NCBI GenBank assembly: GCA_949318235.1
Contig: OX439137.1
Location: 5,998,641-6,062,640, forward strand
Direction of reading: 5' to 3'
Origin: Ecdyonurus torrentis
Lineage: Eukaryota > Arthropoda > Insecta > Ephemeroptera > Heptageniidae
Length of the DNA stretch: 64,000 bases
This document shows positions 11,828-22,530 of the stretch, piece after piece (position 1 is the stretch's first letter; every line of letters begins with the position of its first letter). The position numbers were made by a program, and so were the translations under genes. The notes beneath the pieces are model-generated. The model saw only the letters and a program-made list of their open reading frames with translations, was not told where the DNA came from and ran no database searches.

Positions 11828-12766
11828 ATACACCTTCTCAGGTAAGCTTAGCAGGTAGAGCAAGTGGTACAATTTTGTTACTCTCATAGTAGAGGGGTGT
11901 ATACTCTATATCGTTAATCGTTACCCTTGCTTCTCCCCCAGACTAGAAAAGTCAATTAAATGACTGATTACTATTGAATTGTTTTAGAAAATAATAAAAC
12001 ATACTTATTTTTAGGGTTAACTATCGTTTTAAGTAATTTAATAAGCTACACTCAACAAATTATTTTAAGCTATATTAAATTTATTATCATTATTTTGCAA
12101 CATTTAAAAGCTCATCACATTATGTTATTGTCATTTACCCTTGGTATTGATTATGTGCAAACTTAATTTGTACAAATGTGCAAACGCTGTTTCATATTCT
12201 TTTTATGAACAATCAATTATGTATTTAAATGTGAAGGTAAAAACTTTCTGAAAAGAATTATGATAGGAGCTGTAACTGCCACAAAAAGCACAACACAGAT
12301 AAACACATTTTAAATTAAAGCACTAACCTTCAAGTTCCACAACTTTTCCTGCCCTCTTGAGTGCTTTAACTGCTTCATCATGGGTAGCTTCTCTTAGATC
12401 TTCACCGTTGACTGATAATATTGCATCACCGACATAGAGTTGCTCTGTCTGGTCCGCTGCCATTCCTTTGAATATCTTGCTGATGAGAATAGGCATTTTG
12501 TTCTCTTTGCCACCTTTGATGGATATGCCAAGACCATTGTTGTCACTTTTTACCACACACACAATACGTTTTTGATTAGCAATTGTTTCTGGTACATCTG
12601 AATATCCTTCAAGTAAACCATTGTCCAGACCATTTACTGCATTTCCATTTTCATAAGCCTCATCTAGGCTTATACTTAAATAATCTTCTTCAAGAGATAC
12701 AAAAACTCGATACCATTGGTTGCGAACGTAAGTTTCTAATACTCCTGAGCGTCCAAAACTGCCCAT
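5602..12766 (-). CDS. SNTB1: Syntrophin (PH-PDZ-PH-SU adaptor of the dystrophin complex)
   Basis: The seven exons are 12766-12328, 10916-10725, 9586-9357, 8915-8779, 8152-7947, 7207-7029 and 5694-5602. They total 1476 nt with every phase consistent, giving 491 aa, a normal length for the family. The start is [11 protein letters not shown] (12766, context aaaATGG); an in-frame ATG at 12805 would add 13 unlike residues. The N-terminus is the first half of the split PH domain, then a PDZ domain (residues about 65-150) with the family signature [20 protein letters not shown] and its GLGI binding loop. Next come the second PH half ([11 protein letters not shown]), a second PH domain ([11 protein letters not shown] to about residue 400) and the C-terminal syntrophin-unique region ending [19 protein letters not shown]. 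Family knowledge: it binds dystrophin or dystrobrevin and recruits channels and nNOS-type ligands at the membrane cortex. The alpha or beta subtype is not resolved; the symbol follows closest resemblance. Confidence 0.95.
6100..6250. mobile_element. Subterminal-repeat element 'agatagacattttg', copy 1
   Basis: Repeated words (agcaaaatgtctatctcg forwards, gagatagacattttgctt inverted) flank a centre resembling cgaatgttatgtagacggtgc. The other copies are at 18391-18612, 28515-28715 and, degraded, 48817-48960. This copy lies downstream of the second-last intron boundary of syntrophin, inside the intron 5695-7028. Confidence 0.7.
7660..7905. mobile_element. MITE-like element of the 'gattggctag' family, copy 1
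   Basis: The segment containing acagtgtaattaac, tgtgattggctagtagg, gcggatacagcttttgg and ccttgttttggccagag recurs at 15880-16020 and, inverted, at 63205-63530. It lies in a syntrophin intron, 42 bp from the exon that ends at 7947. Confidence 0.7.
8401..8577. mobile_element. Palindromic MITE in syntrophin intron
   Basis: The ends caaaatatagtatctgcac and tttccaccaa pair with ttggtggaaa and gtgcaaattcagcag. The word atctgcactttccacc and its inverse occur repeatedly inside. Confidence 0.65.
9640..9826. mobile_element. Palindromic MITE in syntrophin intron
   Basis: The strong inverted repeat gcgcgtaacaaagctggaac with ccgttcacatg pairs with its mirror ending gttccagctttgttacgcgc. The outer bases (ttattcaaattt and gtgaataatac) resemble the ends of the element at 24528-25066. 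Confidence 0.75.
9994..10663. mobile_element. TAGAG-type foldback transposon with perfect 8-bp TSD
   Basis: This 670-bp element has ends aagagaaccttaac and its inverse ggttctcta, flanked on both sides by gtaagttg (9986-9993 and 10664-10671). Inside are nested inverted repeats: 10205-10345 pairs with 10513-10650, around a second palindrome containing tgattggctgac and tgacgtca-type words. It lies in the syntrophin intron, with the right duplication only about 50 bp from the donor of exon 10916-10725. Related elements are at 25330-25954 and 29972-35034. Confidence 0.85.
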
Positions 12767-12853
12767 TTTTAAATTTATTTTGTTACTTCTTACACCTAAT
12801 AACATAAAAATAAAATAGATTACAAATTACATATATTTGATGAACGAAATATG

Positions 12854-12977
12854 TACAGCTGTGGACAAAAGTTCCCTAACGGGGCAGCAGCGGCCACTGC
12901 GTTTTCTCATAAAGATAGCATAGTGTGGTTGCGGGTTGCTTATGCAAATTGTTCAGGAACTTTTGGCCAGAGCTGTA
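12854..12977. mobile_element. Tc1/mariner-like MITE 'TACAGCTCTGGCCAAAAG', copy 1
   Basis: The ends tacagctgtggacaaaagtt and aacttttggccagagctgta are flanked by or include TA, as in Tc1/mariner elements. Copies lie at 28141-28262 and 29370-29489. The interior words ggccactgcgttttc and caggttgcctat(g/a)caaat are shared. Confidence 0.8.
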
Positions 12978-13037
12978 CACTTGATTGTGATAATATATTT
13001 TACCATTTAAAATCTGGCACTAAATTTTCAATAATAT

Positions 13038-13072
<35 letters not shown>

Positions 13073-13120
13073 GCTCTTATTATTATATTATCAGTTATCA
13101 CAATCGTTTATACAGTGTTA

Positions 13121-13226
13121 TTGTACACTCCCCCCGAATAAATCTGACAGCAGCGTTCATGTCTCCAAAATGTTAACGCAACATGTTAACGCAACCGGTC
13201 AGATTTATTCTGGGGGAGTGTACAAC
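13121..13226. mobile_element. MITE with ttgtacactcccccc termini
   Basis: The terminal inverted repeats begin ttgtacactccccc and continue into aataaatctgac. The inner part matches the family at 2172-2257 and 28049-28142. Confidence 0.75.
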
Positions 13227-14779
13227 TTATTTATTAAATGTATAGTTTAATCATATAAATAAAGATAATTTAAAAATAAGAGATCAGATTTTCAGGTAAG
13301 TGTGGTAATTGTGCCTTCAAGTTTTCAAAGGTGCATAATATCATAAATATGTAAGCTTTTTACTATATTATGTACTACCTACATGTGTATTTAAAAAAAA
13401 AATGCATAAAGGAATATTGCTTAAAGCTTCAAGTAAAAATAAATAAGCAAACTTACAGTATGCAGACAAAGAATGATTTTTTTTTTTTTTTTTTTTTTTG
13501 TGCCTAAAAACGCATATTCATTAATTATTTAAAAGAAAATCCTTATTAAAACCAGATGAATCATAAGCCAAGCAACACTTTTAATAAAAATAGACTTAGG
13601 TATGGGTGGAGATATTAATTAAAAGAAGGCAACATGCCAAAAAAGATAATTAAAACAGTTATGTTTATTTTAGTTTAAAAATAGAAATCTGTATTTGCTG
13701 AGAAGAGCAGAATAATATGTATATATACCGGTATCATATCAATACAAAAATAGTATATATGTCATTATCTTTTACGATATCTATCATATCGTAAGCATTT
13801 GCTAATAATTAACAAAATGCATAATATGCATACGTATTGCACAAAAAATATGTATGCATGCTGCATGCATACAAAACGAAATCAAAACAACTCTCACATA
13901 TGCCGGTAACATATGTACATACATAATGTATTTATACATTTACGATTCAATGAAACATTCATACAGTAATTAAAATTTCATAAAGTGCTTAAATTTTAAC
14001 TTCCAATAAGTAAAGAGTTTATAGGAATGAAAGCAAAGATTAGTTACATCGAATTTATTGCTTGGCCTCCATTAATAAAATGAATGGTTGATGGAGAAAG
14101 TGTACGAAACTCAAGTGAAAACGATGTAAAAGCACAACTCCTAGGTTTTTATAAGGTATTGAAGTTATAAAAAGAGTTTTAATTTATGAAAAGTCTAATA
14201 CAATGACCGTTTAAGGCAATAATTACAATAACATCAACATTAAAAGCAATGATAATAAAAAATAACAACTCATTTGACATCCAACCGTACCTCTAGTTTG
14301 AATTGTATTTTCACGCGACGATTAACATATAGCACCTCAAGAATACTTCACATTGTACAATTTTATTTCAAAAATTGCTTAAATGTGTTTAAATACTTTC
14401 AAATATAAGTATTATGTACACAAATTGATAAAATAACTCTGAAAAATTAACTTTTTATTAAATGGTAGCCATCTTGATTTTCCAGCTGGGAGCGTAAATG
14501 CATGTTTGTGACATCTATTCAAAAAAAGTTAATTAATTTTACAAAAATTAAGATAACTTATAATGAATATTCTTAAAATTTCTTTAAATGTCATTAATTT
14601 TAAACATTTCTAATTAAATAAAGATTTAAAATCATAAAAAATTAGCTTTTTTAACTTATAAATTTACTGATTTGACAACATTGCAATTATATCAGCTGAA
14701 CAAAAATTAAAAAAAAAAAAAAGCGGGTAATTTTTTCACAATACTTGCTGTTTGAATTTTTTTTTTCCTTCATCCAGTT

Positions 14780-15118
14780 CATCTTTGTGGTGTGGTGTGT
14801 GGTGGGACTGGTGGGTCATCCTCTGCCAAGTGCCTTTACCTTAATCACCTTTGCAACAATGTCCTTTGTAAGGGACATTGCCTTTGCTTCATGTGCTTTT
14901 GCTTTTGCATGAAATTAAGCATCAGCGCCATATGAGTTAGAGCAGATTCGAGTGCAAGGCTTTTTTGTTCATATGGAAATTTAGACTGTGTTTGTACAAT
15001 TTTAGGATTTTTCTCGAGTGACCAGCTCATCTGTTCAACCTACGAAAAACGAACAATTTAGCTGCAAAGAGTATTATTTTTTATAATATTTTGCAAAAAA
15101 AAAAAAAAAAAAAAAAAA
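14780..15118. repeat. Unit 1 of a tandem duplication ending in poly-A; exon-like fragment
   Basis: Units 14780-15118 and 15119-15430 are about 330-bp direct repeats, each ending ttataatattttgc followed by an A-run, as retroposed copies would. On the minus strand unit 1 has an acceptor-like ttttcgtag followed by an open stretch (SWSLEKNPKIVQTQSKFPYE). Its reading shifts frame and stops. Unit 2 is disrupted. I cannot identify a parent gene; a pseudogene or retroposon fragment fits best. Confidence 0.5.
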
Positions 15119-15430
15119 GTGTACAGGTGTGTGGTGGGTCATCCTCTGCCAATAAGTGCCTTCACCTTAATCACCTTTGCAACAATGTCCTTTGTAAGGG
15201 ACATTGCCTTTGCTTCATGTGCTTTTGCATGAAATTAAGCATCAGCGCCATATGAGTTAGAGCAGCGCAAGGCTTTTTTGTTCATATATGGAAATTTAGA
15301 CTATATGTGTTTGTACAATTTTAGAATTTTTCTCGAGTGACCAGCTCATCTGTTCAATCTACGAAAAACGAACAATTTAGCTGCAAAGAGTATAATTTTT
15401 TATAATATTTTGCAAAAAAAAAAAAAAAAG
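15119..15430. repeat. Unit 2 of the tandem duplication, decayed
   Basis: This is a second copy of 14780-15118 with small deletions and insertions (for example loss of part of gagcagattcgagtgc) that break the minus-strand reading seen in unit 1. It ends in a shorter A-run. Confidence 0.7.
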
Positions 15431-15452
15431 TGTTATTTATATACTGATAAGT

Positions 15453-15617
15453 ATTGACTAGTAAAGGAACAACGGTTTTGAGGCCGACTATAAGCGATTT
15501 TGATCACATCCGCTTCCGTTTCTCCTACTACGCATGCGCAGTAAGACGAAACGGAAGCGGATATGAGCGAAATTGCTTATATTCGGCTTCAAAACAGTTG
15601 TTCCTTTATCAGTCAAT
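15453..15617. mobile_element. Palindromic MITE 'attgact-aaaggaacaac', copy 1
   Basis: The ends attgactagtaaaggaacaa and ttgttcctttatcagtcaat are inverted. The arms continue through gcggat(a)tgagc around tactacgcatgcgcagtaag. A second copy is at 54205-54370. Confidence 0.8.
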
Positions 15618-15836
15618 GGCGTCGAAAGTTTGCAGAATACCTACACCTACAACATATAATAATATATACATTTTGTAGATTTATAAAACTGGGCAGTAAA
15701 ATTTTAATAAGTTTTTTTTTTCTTTTTTTTTTTTTCACAAATTTTACAACACATATTGTTCTAACTTTTTTTATTTGTAAGAATATATATAGCCCAAAAT
15801 TTTAATTTAAAGAAGGATTAATTAATTAAATCTCAT

Positions 15837-16275
15837 ATATTGATGTTGCTGCGGCTAAACCACACATCTACACTTCTCCCAATACTAGTTCGAGCAAATA
15901 CAGTGTAATTAACAATGTAAAGTCAACTGTGATTGGCTAGCAGGTCTATAACACGCTCTCTGATTGGTTTAGCACCGCGGATACAGCTTTTGGCGGGAAC
16001 GACCTTGTTTTGGCCAGAGTGCCATAAATTTAGTCGTATTGCTTTCACGTATCTATGTTTATCGGGATAGCCATAGAAACACTCATCTATCTACATTTGT
16101 CACGACAACAGGTAAAAACACTTCTACACCTGTTTTCCTCTGTAGAAGTGTTTATTACCTGTAACACACTAAATGTAGATGCGTGTTTCTGTGGTTACTC
16201 TGATAAACATAGTTGCAAGAAAGTAAGCAAACCTGCTAAAAATAGAAGTGTGGTTTAGCCGCAACAGCATCGATA
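15837..16275. mobile_element. Composite foldback element
   Basis: The outer inverted repeat is tgttgctgcggctaaaccac and its mirror gtggtttagccgcaacagca. It encloses a copy of the 'gattggctag' family (15880-16020) and an inner palindrome (16035-16215, ctatgtttatcgg pairing with ctctgataaacatag). It ends about 50 bp short of the HTH gene's polyadenylation signal. Confidence 0.7.
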
Positions 16276-16444
16276 TACTCTATATACCAAATAATTTGAA
16301 TAAAAGTTTGATTTCAGATTTTATTTTTATTGACCACTTTAAATTAAACCCAACTACTATATCTTAAAAGCATAACAATACATAACAGTTATAACATTTC
16401 TATATTAAAATATAATGTATTTTATAATTTTATAAATAATAAAA

Positions 16445-18057
16445 TTAAATATGAGTTGGAAAATGTTGATGCATAAGATGTTTCTCCATAGCTGAGGCAC
16501 AAAGTAATTCCAAATTGCATATATCACATACAAAACTTCCCGTAGCTTTGACTTTTCTTTTGTCTTCTAAAGCTTTGTGTACACGAGCTCTTTCTTCATC
16601 AGAAGTTCTCGTAGATACAATATTAAATCTCTTTTTAAATCTCCAGATCCATGCAGAGCTTGGATGACATTTGAAACTGTGGTAGCCAAGTTCATTGGCA
16701 ATTTTCACTGCTTGCAAACAGATTTGAGTATTTGTCATCGGATGAAGCTTATTTTCATTACGAACATAATCACACAGACGATGTTCTATTTCCATATGAG
16801 GAGATCTTCTAAATTTTACTTTGGAAATATTGTTAAGCTTAGAAAAATTTTCAATATTTTTTCTTTGTTTTAGAATACATGATATAGTTGGAGTAGCAAG
16901 ATTGAATTTTTCAGCAATAGCTTTCTTACTTATTGTTTTACTATCTACTAATTTTAATATTTCAACTTTAGTAAATAAATCAATAGTAGCTCTTTTTAAA
17001 GTTCCATCTTCATTATATGTTATAAGTCTGCTATTAGTATTATTTTCTGATTCATTAGGATATCTAAGGCGTTTGCAGGTTATTGTTTTCTTTTTAGCAC
17101 CATCTAATACTTTTTCTTTGGAATTTACAATAGTAGATAAAGTAGCTTTAGGCACATGAAACTTTTTAGCTACTTGATTTTTCTTTTTCTTTCCTTTTTC
17201 TACCTCAGCAATTATTTTTAATTTAGTCTGTATATCATATGATTGTCTTGGTTGCTCAATTCTTTTCTTACGTTTCTTTGGCTTTTCTGGTACAATAATA
17301 GGTTCAATATTGTCACTTTCATTCATAATTGCAGTTAAAGTGGGGGATGTAATATTATACTTTTCACTGATTTCTTTTTTTGTTAGCTCCCTCTTTTCAA
17401 CCTTCTCAAATATTTTAATTTTTGTACATGAGTCTAGTGACTTTAGTGTGAAATGTGAACGAGTTCTTCTAGCATCTCTCTGTTCAATGTTTTCAATCAC
17501 ATTTTTCTTCTTTGACTTTAAGGCACATTTCATAACTTTCAAACTTTCTGATCGATCCATAAGCTGCTTTTTCACTGTACATTTTCTTGTTCTTTGTCCA
17601 AGCTTTTGTTTAGATTCAAATGGCATTTCAAATGAAACATTTATACATGAATTTGGTAGTAAACTTTTAGTTTCACTTTGTCCCATAGTTAAACTTAAAG
17701 TATCTTTATTGCTTACTTTTAAATCTGACTTTGGTGCAAGATCCAACATGTTTACATACTCATTCTTGTATGTATCTTCAATCTGGGTACGATTAGATAT
17801 GATATTGGAAACACAGGATAAAGCAATATTGAATTTAGTAGCGATTTCTGACTTTGAGAGTTTATTTTCATCCACTTCTTTAAGTACGGACATTTGAGTG
17901 TACAAATCTACTTCTATGAGCTCATTCATGTCCATCAAAGCACAATCATCAGCATTAATACTTTTATCTATGGTGACTTCCTGTAAAATATAAATGGTAT
18001 TATATTATTATAGTAATTTATTATGTTTTCATTTTATAAAGCATTGACTGAAAAAAA

Positions 18058-18096
<39 letters not shown>

Positions 18097-18362
18097 AAAA
18101 TATATAGAAATAAAAAAGAAATGAAAATAAAAAACCCCAAATGTCTTAGCTATAGTAGTGTCATGTGTCCTACAGTATTGGTAGGGGGGGGGGGGGAGGG
18201 GGGAGAAGGAGTACTTTCTAGACTATAGAAATAATAAAAACATTGGCTAGCTTCTAGCAGAAAAGTTTGTCTTTTGTCAAACCTTTAAGATTTAAGAAGA
18301 AGTTAGAAAATTTATACTATTGTACAGTGTTTTTAGTGTTAAAGGATATAATCGATGTTGTT

Positions 18363-18395
<33 letters not shown>

Positions 18396-20616
18396 TCTAT
18401 CTTGTTTTTTGTCTATCTCTTATTTTATCACGTGAAGCAAAATGTCTAATTCGTTTTGTGTCACTTTAAGCAAAATGTCTATCGCCGTTCCCAAACATTA
18501 TGGAGATGGCCCTCGAGATAGACATTTTGCTTCACATGACAAAAAACAAGATAGACATTTTGCTTTGTGTGACAAAATACGAGATAGACATTTTGTTCAG
18601 AACAAGATCGATATGGACATAATTATGTGTCTGTTATTTCTGTGAGAGTTTGAGTAAGAAATTTCACCCACATCATAGGACTGCCACTATACTAAGTCCT
18701 TATGGTTTCCATTGAACTTTCTATTTATATTATTTTTATATGAACCCATGATGTCATAAATATTTAGAAAAATTTATAAAATCATTAACTTGTAGAGTAA
18801 ATACCAACATCAATAACTTATGTACTACCATAGGAACAGATACAAAATCCAACAAGCGCCTTATATTGATTAGAACGTTTCGAGAAGATCTGCGTGCCAT
18901 CGAGATCTTCACCTAGCTATGGACCACATCACAGAAGGAGCTTGTTGGTTTTTCTATCCTTTCCTTTAATAATATATTAAAACCAAGAATGGTTTTATAC
19001 TTTCTAAACAATCAATAATGATAATGTAACAACTTACATTGATGAGGGATTCAGGTTGACATTTATCGACACTCTTGCCAGAATGTTTCTTCTTGCTGGC
19101 TTTGACTGGAGCAACCTGCACAAACCAATACAAACATTAATAGACATTTACAATACTGTATTATAAAATAAATATATCTTTGATGTCACAACCCCATTGT
19201 GGTAATTTGGTTATGACTTGTGGACTACAAGATAACAGGAGCAAAAATTGACACTCCTGTGTGCTCCTAATACCAGACCTGTACAGCTCAGACCACTGTT
19301 CATCTTACAACTGCAGTACTCATTACTATGAATGAGAGGCAGTCCAACTGCTGGGACTTTCTATGCACCGAATTAGAACCGTACTAGCCCGTCTTGTATC
19401 GGACAAGGTCACATTATAGCGATTCACTACCTATGAGATATTTGCAATGTCACACCCATAAACCATGCATTCGAAGCCAGGCTATGATAATTTTGACCAC
19501 TCTACCAGGCTACAACTCAGTAGCAGAGTGACTTGGAGGTAACCTCAAGGTGGACCAGCGGCTCAGTAGGGTGACCCTCTGCAATGACAGGTTACAAGGA
19601 AAACACAGGATAAGCTACAAGTGTTCACCCATCCAAGTACTGACCAGGGGTCACATTGCTTTACCTCTGTCTGAGATTGAATAGCACTCGGCCTTTGCAA
19701 TGCAATTATCCCACAAAATATTAAACAATATAAATACGGGTTGTAACATAATTTTCCAAATCAAACCGATCTTCATTCCATACATCACCGGTATGAACTT
19801 ATGAACTGATTTTTTAAAATGATAAACGAAGACGCTATTTAAATATTTAAACCAACATAAACCATATCCCACCTTCTTCCGAACATGTGGAATTGCAGAA
19901 CTGACGTCTATAGGTACTTTCTGTAAATTTTGCTCTCGTGTAACGCGCTCCTTGCTTTTGACATGCTCAACAATGCAAAATTGAGAATTCTGTTCTATCA
20001 AAGTTTTTCTTCTTGTTCTCATGTGCAGTTGTGGAGTTATTTGCAGTTTTGTTCTTGGTTTCCTTTGTTTTTTAACTTTCATCTCCTTCAAATCTACATA
20101 TTGACTTTTACAAAAACTACTATCAAAATTTCCTTCATTGTTAACTACAATATGAACTGATGTGTCAATAATATTTATATCATTAGAATCACAATGTGCT
20201 GATAAATTTTGATTGATGGTATCACTTATTTGTAATTCTCTTTCAGTATTTTCTAAAGAAATACTATTGTTTTCTATATCAGGCTCACTACAAGGATCTG
20301 TAATAACAGGTTGAGGTACAACAATGGCTGGTTGACTTTCTGGTAATTGTTGGTATAACAATATTTGTTCGAGCTGCTGATCCTCTTCACTCGACTGTAT
20401 CAACATGGTGGGGTCGGTTTCATCATCATGTTGTATGTAGAAGACTTGAGTACCATCTTGTAATGTATCTGATAATTGTTGCTCAGAGTTGACTACTTCA
20501 ATGATACAACTGTCCATATCTTCTCCATCTATCACAAAATGTGTGATACCTAGACATTGTTCATCTTTATTTAAATCTGTGGTCTCGTACATCGATGACG
20601 TTGCAAAAGTAGACAT
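16445..20616 (-). CDS. Multi-HTH (pipsqueak/CENP-B-like) DNA-binding protein with C-terminal C2H2 finger
   Basis: Three phase-0 exons, 20616-19873, 19115-19038 and 17980-16445, give 785 aa. The start is MSTFATSSMY. A splice acceptor at 20634 just upstream implies a non-coding first exon. Residues 1-250 are acidic and Q-rich. Four roughly 45-aa helix-turn-helix units of the CENP-B-N/psq type follow at about residues 298, 455, 523 and 606 (pattern TK..I...VE....K..IA.KFN...T.S.I). They are separated by basic linkers with NLS-like KKRKKR. Next is a CENP-B/Tc5-type HTH (about 660-728, ending WIWRFKKRFNI), then one C2H2 finger (FVCDICNLELLCASAMEKH). No DDE transposase or BTB domain follows or precedes. 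Expected role: a nuclear DNA-binding regulator, perhaps transposase-derived. Drosophila Pipsqueak also has four psq motifs, but this domain set differs. Confidence 0.85.
18059..18092. repeat. (GA)n microsatellite
   Basis: A GA dinucleotide run lies in the last intron of the HTH gene. Confidence 0.9.
18391..18612. mobile_element. Subterminal-repeat element 'agatagacattttg', copy 2
   Basis: At least three forward copies of aaaatgtctat(c) precede, and three inverted copies of agatagacattttg follow, the centre attatggagatggccctcga. A poly-A run abuts its left end. It lies in the intron 17981-19037 of the HTH gene. Confidence 0.75.
18815..18975. mobile_element. Element of the 'caacaagcgcctta' family
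   Basis: It contains ccaacaagcgccttat on the left and gagcttgttggtttttctat with cctttcctt on the right. The central agatcttcacctagctatgg matches the inner part of the element 23828-24130. It lies in the HTH gene intron. Confidence 0.55.
19190..19692 (-). mobile_element. SINE with 5S-rRNA-derived head (SINE3-like)
   Basis: The minus strand contains gaggtaaagcaatgtgaccc followed by ctggtcagtacttggatggg and tgaacac. This matches the internal promoter region of 5S rRNA (aagctaagcagggtcgggcc, then tggttagtacttggatggga). The remaining body runs towards lower coordinates with no 5S similarity. That layout fits a 5S-derived SINE in the same orientation as its host intron (19116-19872 of the HTH gene). 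The tail boundary is uncertain. Confidence 0.7.
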
Positions 20617-21796
20617 TTTGATGCGCAGTATACCTATAAAAATTGAAGCTAATATTAGGATTTTTTATAACAAATAAGTCTGTGAGAAAAATGGGTATTT
20701 TTTTTATACTACATAATTTTTTTAATCGAATCACATAAAGCGATCAGACTTACATTACTGGTACATACATAGCTTTTTTTAATCAAAAAAAATGAACCAA
20801 AACAAGGGATCACAAAAGCCTTTTAAATCTTGTTTTGTAGATTACAATATGAAATTTATTACTGCTTTAATTAAACAATACAATTATAATAATAAAAGCT
20901 TAAGGATTCAAACATACTTACTCCCAATCTGCAGTTATTTCCCTAAAATCATCAAAATTTTATTGCCTTGTTTACATAAAATTTTTGATTACCGGCATGT
21001 ACCAACACCTTAAAGTTTCAAAATAAATAGAAGCTTCATTTTATATTACTTGAAAAGAAATTAATGAATCTTTGACACTGCCAAGCATTGTGTGATTGTT
21101 TCCAGTCTGTAGAGCCAGTCCAGGTCCAAAGTCCAGTCCAGATTACGTTTAAAAAAAAAAAAAAAATTGTCAAGTTGGTACGGCCAGCTGATGTTGTTGA
21201 TCTTCAAAAGTTTGTCGTTAAAACTTTTTTCGTCGTGGTTTTTTATTTTTATTTTATATTTCAGCGTGCTAAAATGAATTTGAAACAAGAAAATTCAAGT
21301 TATATATTCATTTAAAATGCGTAAGTATTATTTTTATTGAGCTGGTTTACTGTGTAGATTAAAACAATACTGTAATCTGTAATAAGAATCACCAGACTTA
21401 CCCGGCCCACTTTTTTTTTTTATGTATGTATTATTATTTTTAACCACATGTCGCACGCTTTTCTTTTTTCTTGATTAAGCCATGGATAAAGCTGAAGCTA
21501 TTTTTTAGTTTATATTTTTATTGATAAACATTTTTTACGTTTTATCTAGATGTATGATCATGTATGCATATTCAAATAATTTGCATAAGTCCTGGCATGC
21601 GAACATTTTGCGACATGCATATTACCGGTACTCACATATGTATGTACTGTATATTATGCATATATTATACACAAAAAACACATAATTATGTATATAACAT
21701 ATCATTATGCATGCCAGTGTAAAAAGTATTAGTTCCCATATTCTGTGCTCTATTTTAAATTATGTAAATAATGAATAATGTAAATTGAGAGTCACT

Positions 21797-21906
21797 AATG
21801 CTGTTCGTAAACCCTGTTCTCTTGCACCAAAAAATGCGCATTCCATTTGATTAACCATACCTGATCGTCATTTTAGGAGCAGAGAACAGGGTTTACGAAC
21901 AGCATT
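21797..21906. mobile_element. MITE family 'TGTTCGTAAACCCTG', copy 2
   Basis: The ends taatgctgttcgtaaaccct and agggtttacgaacagcatta are perfectly inverted. It is nearly identical to 2579-2687 and 48419-48518. Confidence 0.85.
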
Positions 21907-22530
21907 AATTAGTTCATTATTTTACAGCTGTAGCTGTATGTACCGCAACGTAGCAGTTACTAAAATAGAGATCGATAGAGATGCTAACTGATTATTGGTG
22001 GGAAGTATCTAATGGTAAATATAGTGGTATTGCATGCTTGTAGATGTGTATGTATTATACATAGGTATGGTTGCATTAGTTGCATATGCTTATATATAAG
22101 CTTATCTATGTGTATGGTAATTGTACTAGTTATTGGCAGGCCGCAGTTATCGGCAGGCTCTTTTTACGGCGAAAGTATTAAGTTTACGAGATTCTAACTA
22201 GAACCACCTATCTTAGAATTTCGTCTAGTTTCCATACCACTACCTACAAACTATTTTATCACTAAAGGGGGTCGAGATAAACTGCCGAAAATGGGGGGTG
22301 CCGATAACTGCGGCAGTGTCGGTTTGGCTGCTTTTCTCAACAATACTATAGGAATTTCAACCTTAAGACCCTTAAGCTGCCGATAACTAGTACATTTACC
22401 ATACACACATAAAAATATGTATACATATCCGAGAGAGGTTCAACAATAGTTTGGTTTTAAGGGTGTTTTTACATGCTGATTTTTTGCATGGCTATAACAA
22501 AAAATTCAGTCCAACTTAATACATACACAT

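Larger units (their letters stand above)
12767..16444. other. Upstream of syntrophin and downstream of the HTH gene; repeats only
   Basis: No supported coding exon was found. The region contains MITEs at 12854-12977, 13121-13226 and 15453-15617, the tandem duplication 14780-15430, the composite element 15837-16275, several poly-A and poly-T tracts, and the probable polyadenylation signal of the HTH gene near 16322 (reverse AATAAA). Confidence 0.6.

Noticed and set aside
11716..11940. tRNA-like words (cttagcaggtagagc) and a weak inverted repeat
   Set aside because: No B-box or cloverleaf could be found and the repeat boundaries are unclear.
12767..12805. Upstream in-frame ATG for syntrophin
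   Set aside because: The 13 added residues are unlike syntrophins, while the next ATG has good context and family-like sequence.
17310..17897. 195-codon plus-strand frame
   Set aside because: It is antisense to the HTH exon and rich in Phe/Ser/Leu, as expected from reversing Lys/Glu-rich coding.
19615..19692. Possible 5S rRNA gene
   Set aside because: Only the internal promoter part matches 5S and the rest diverges at once; a 5S-derived SINE fits better.
19651..19872. Extension of the first HTH-gene exon past 19873
   Set aside because: The reading runs into the intron and the SINE; the donor at 19872 joins in phase with the next exon.
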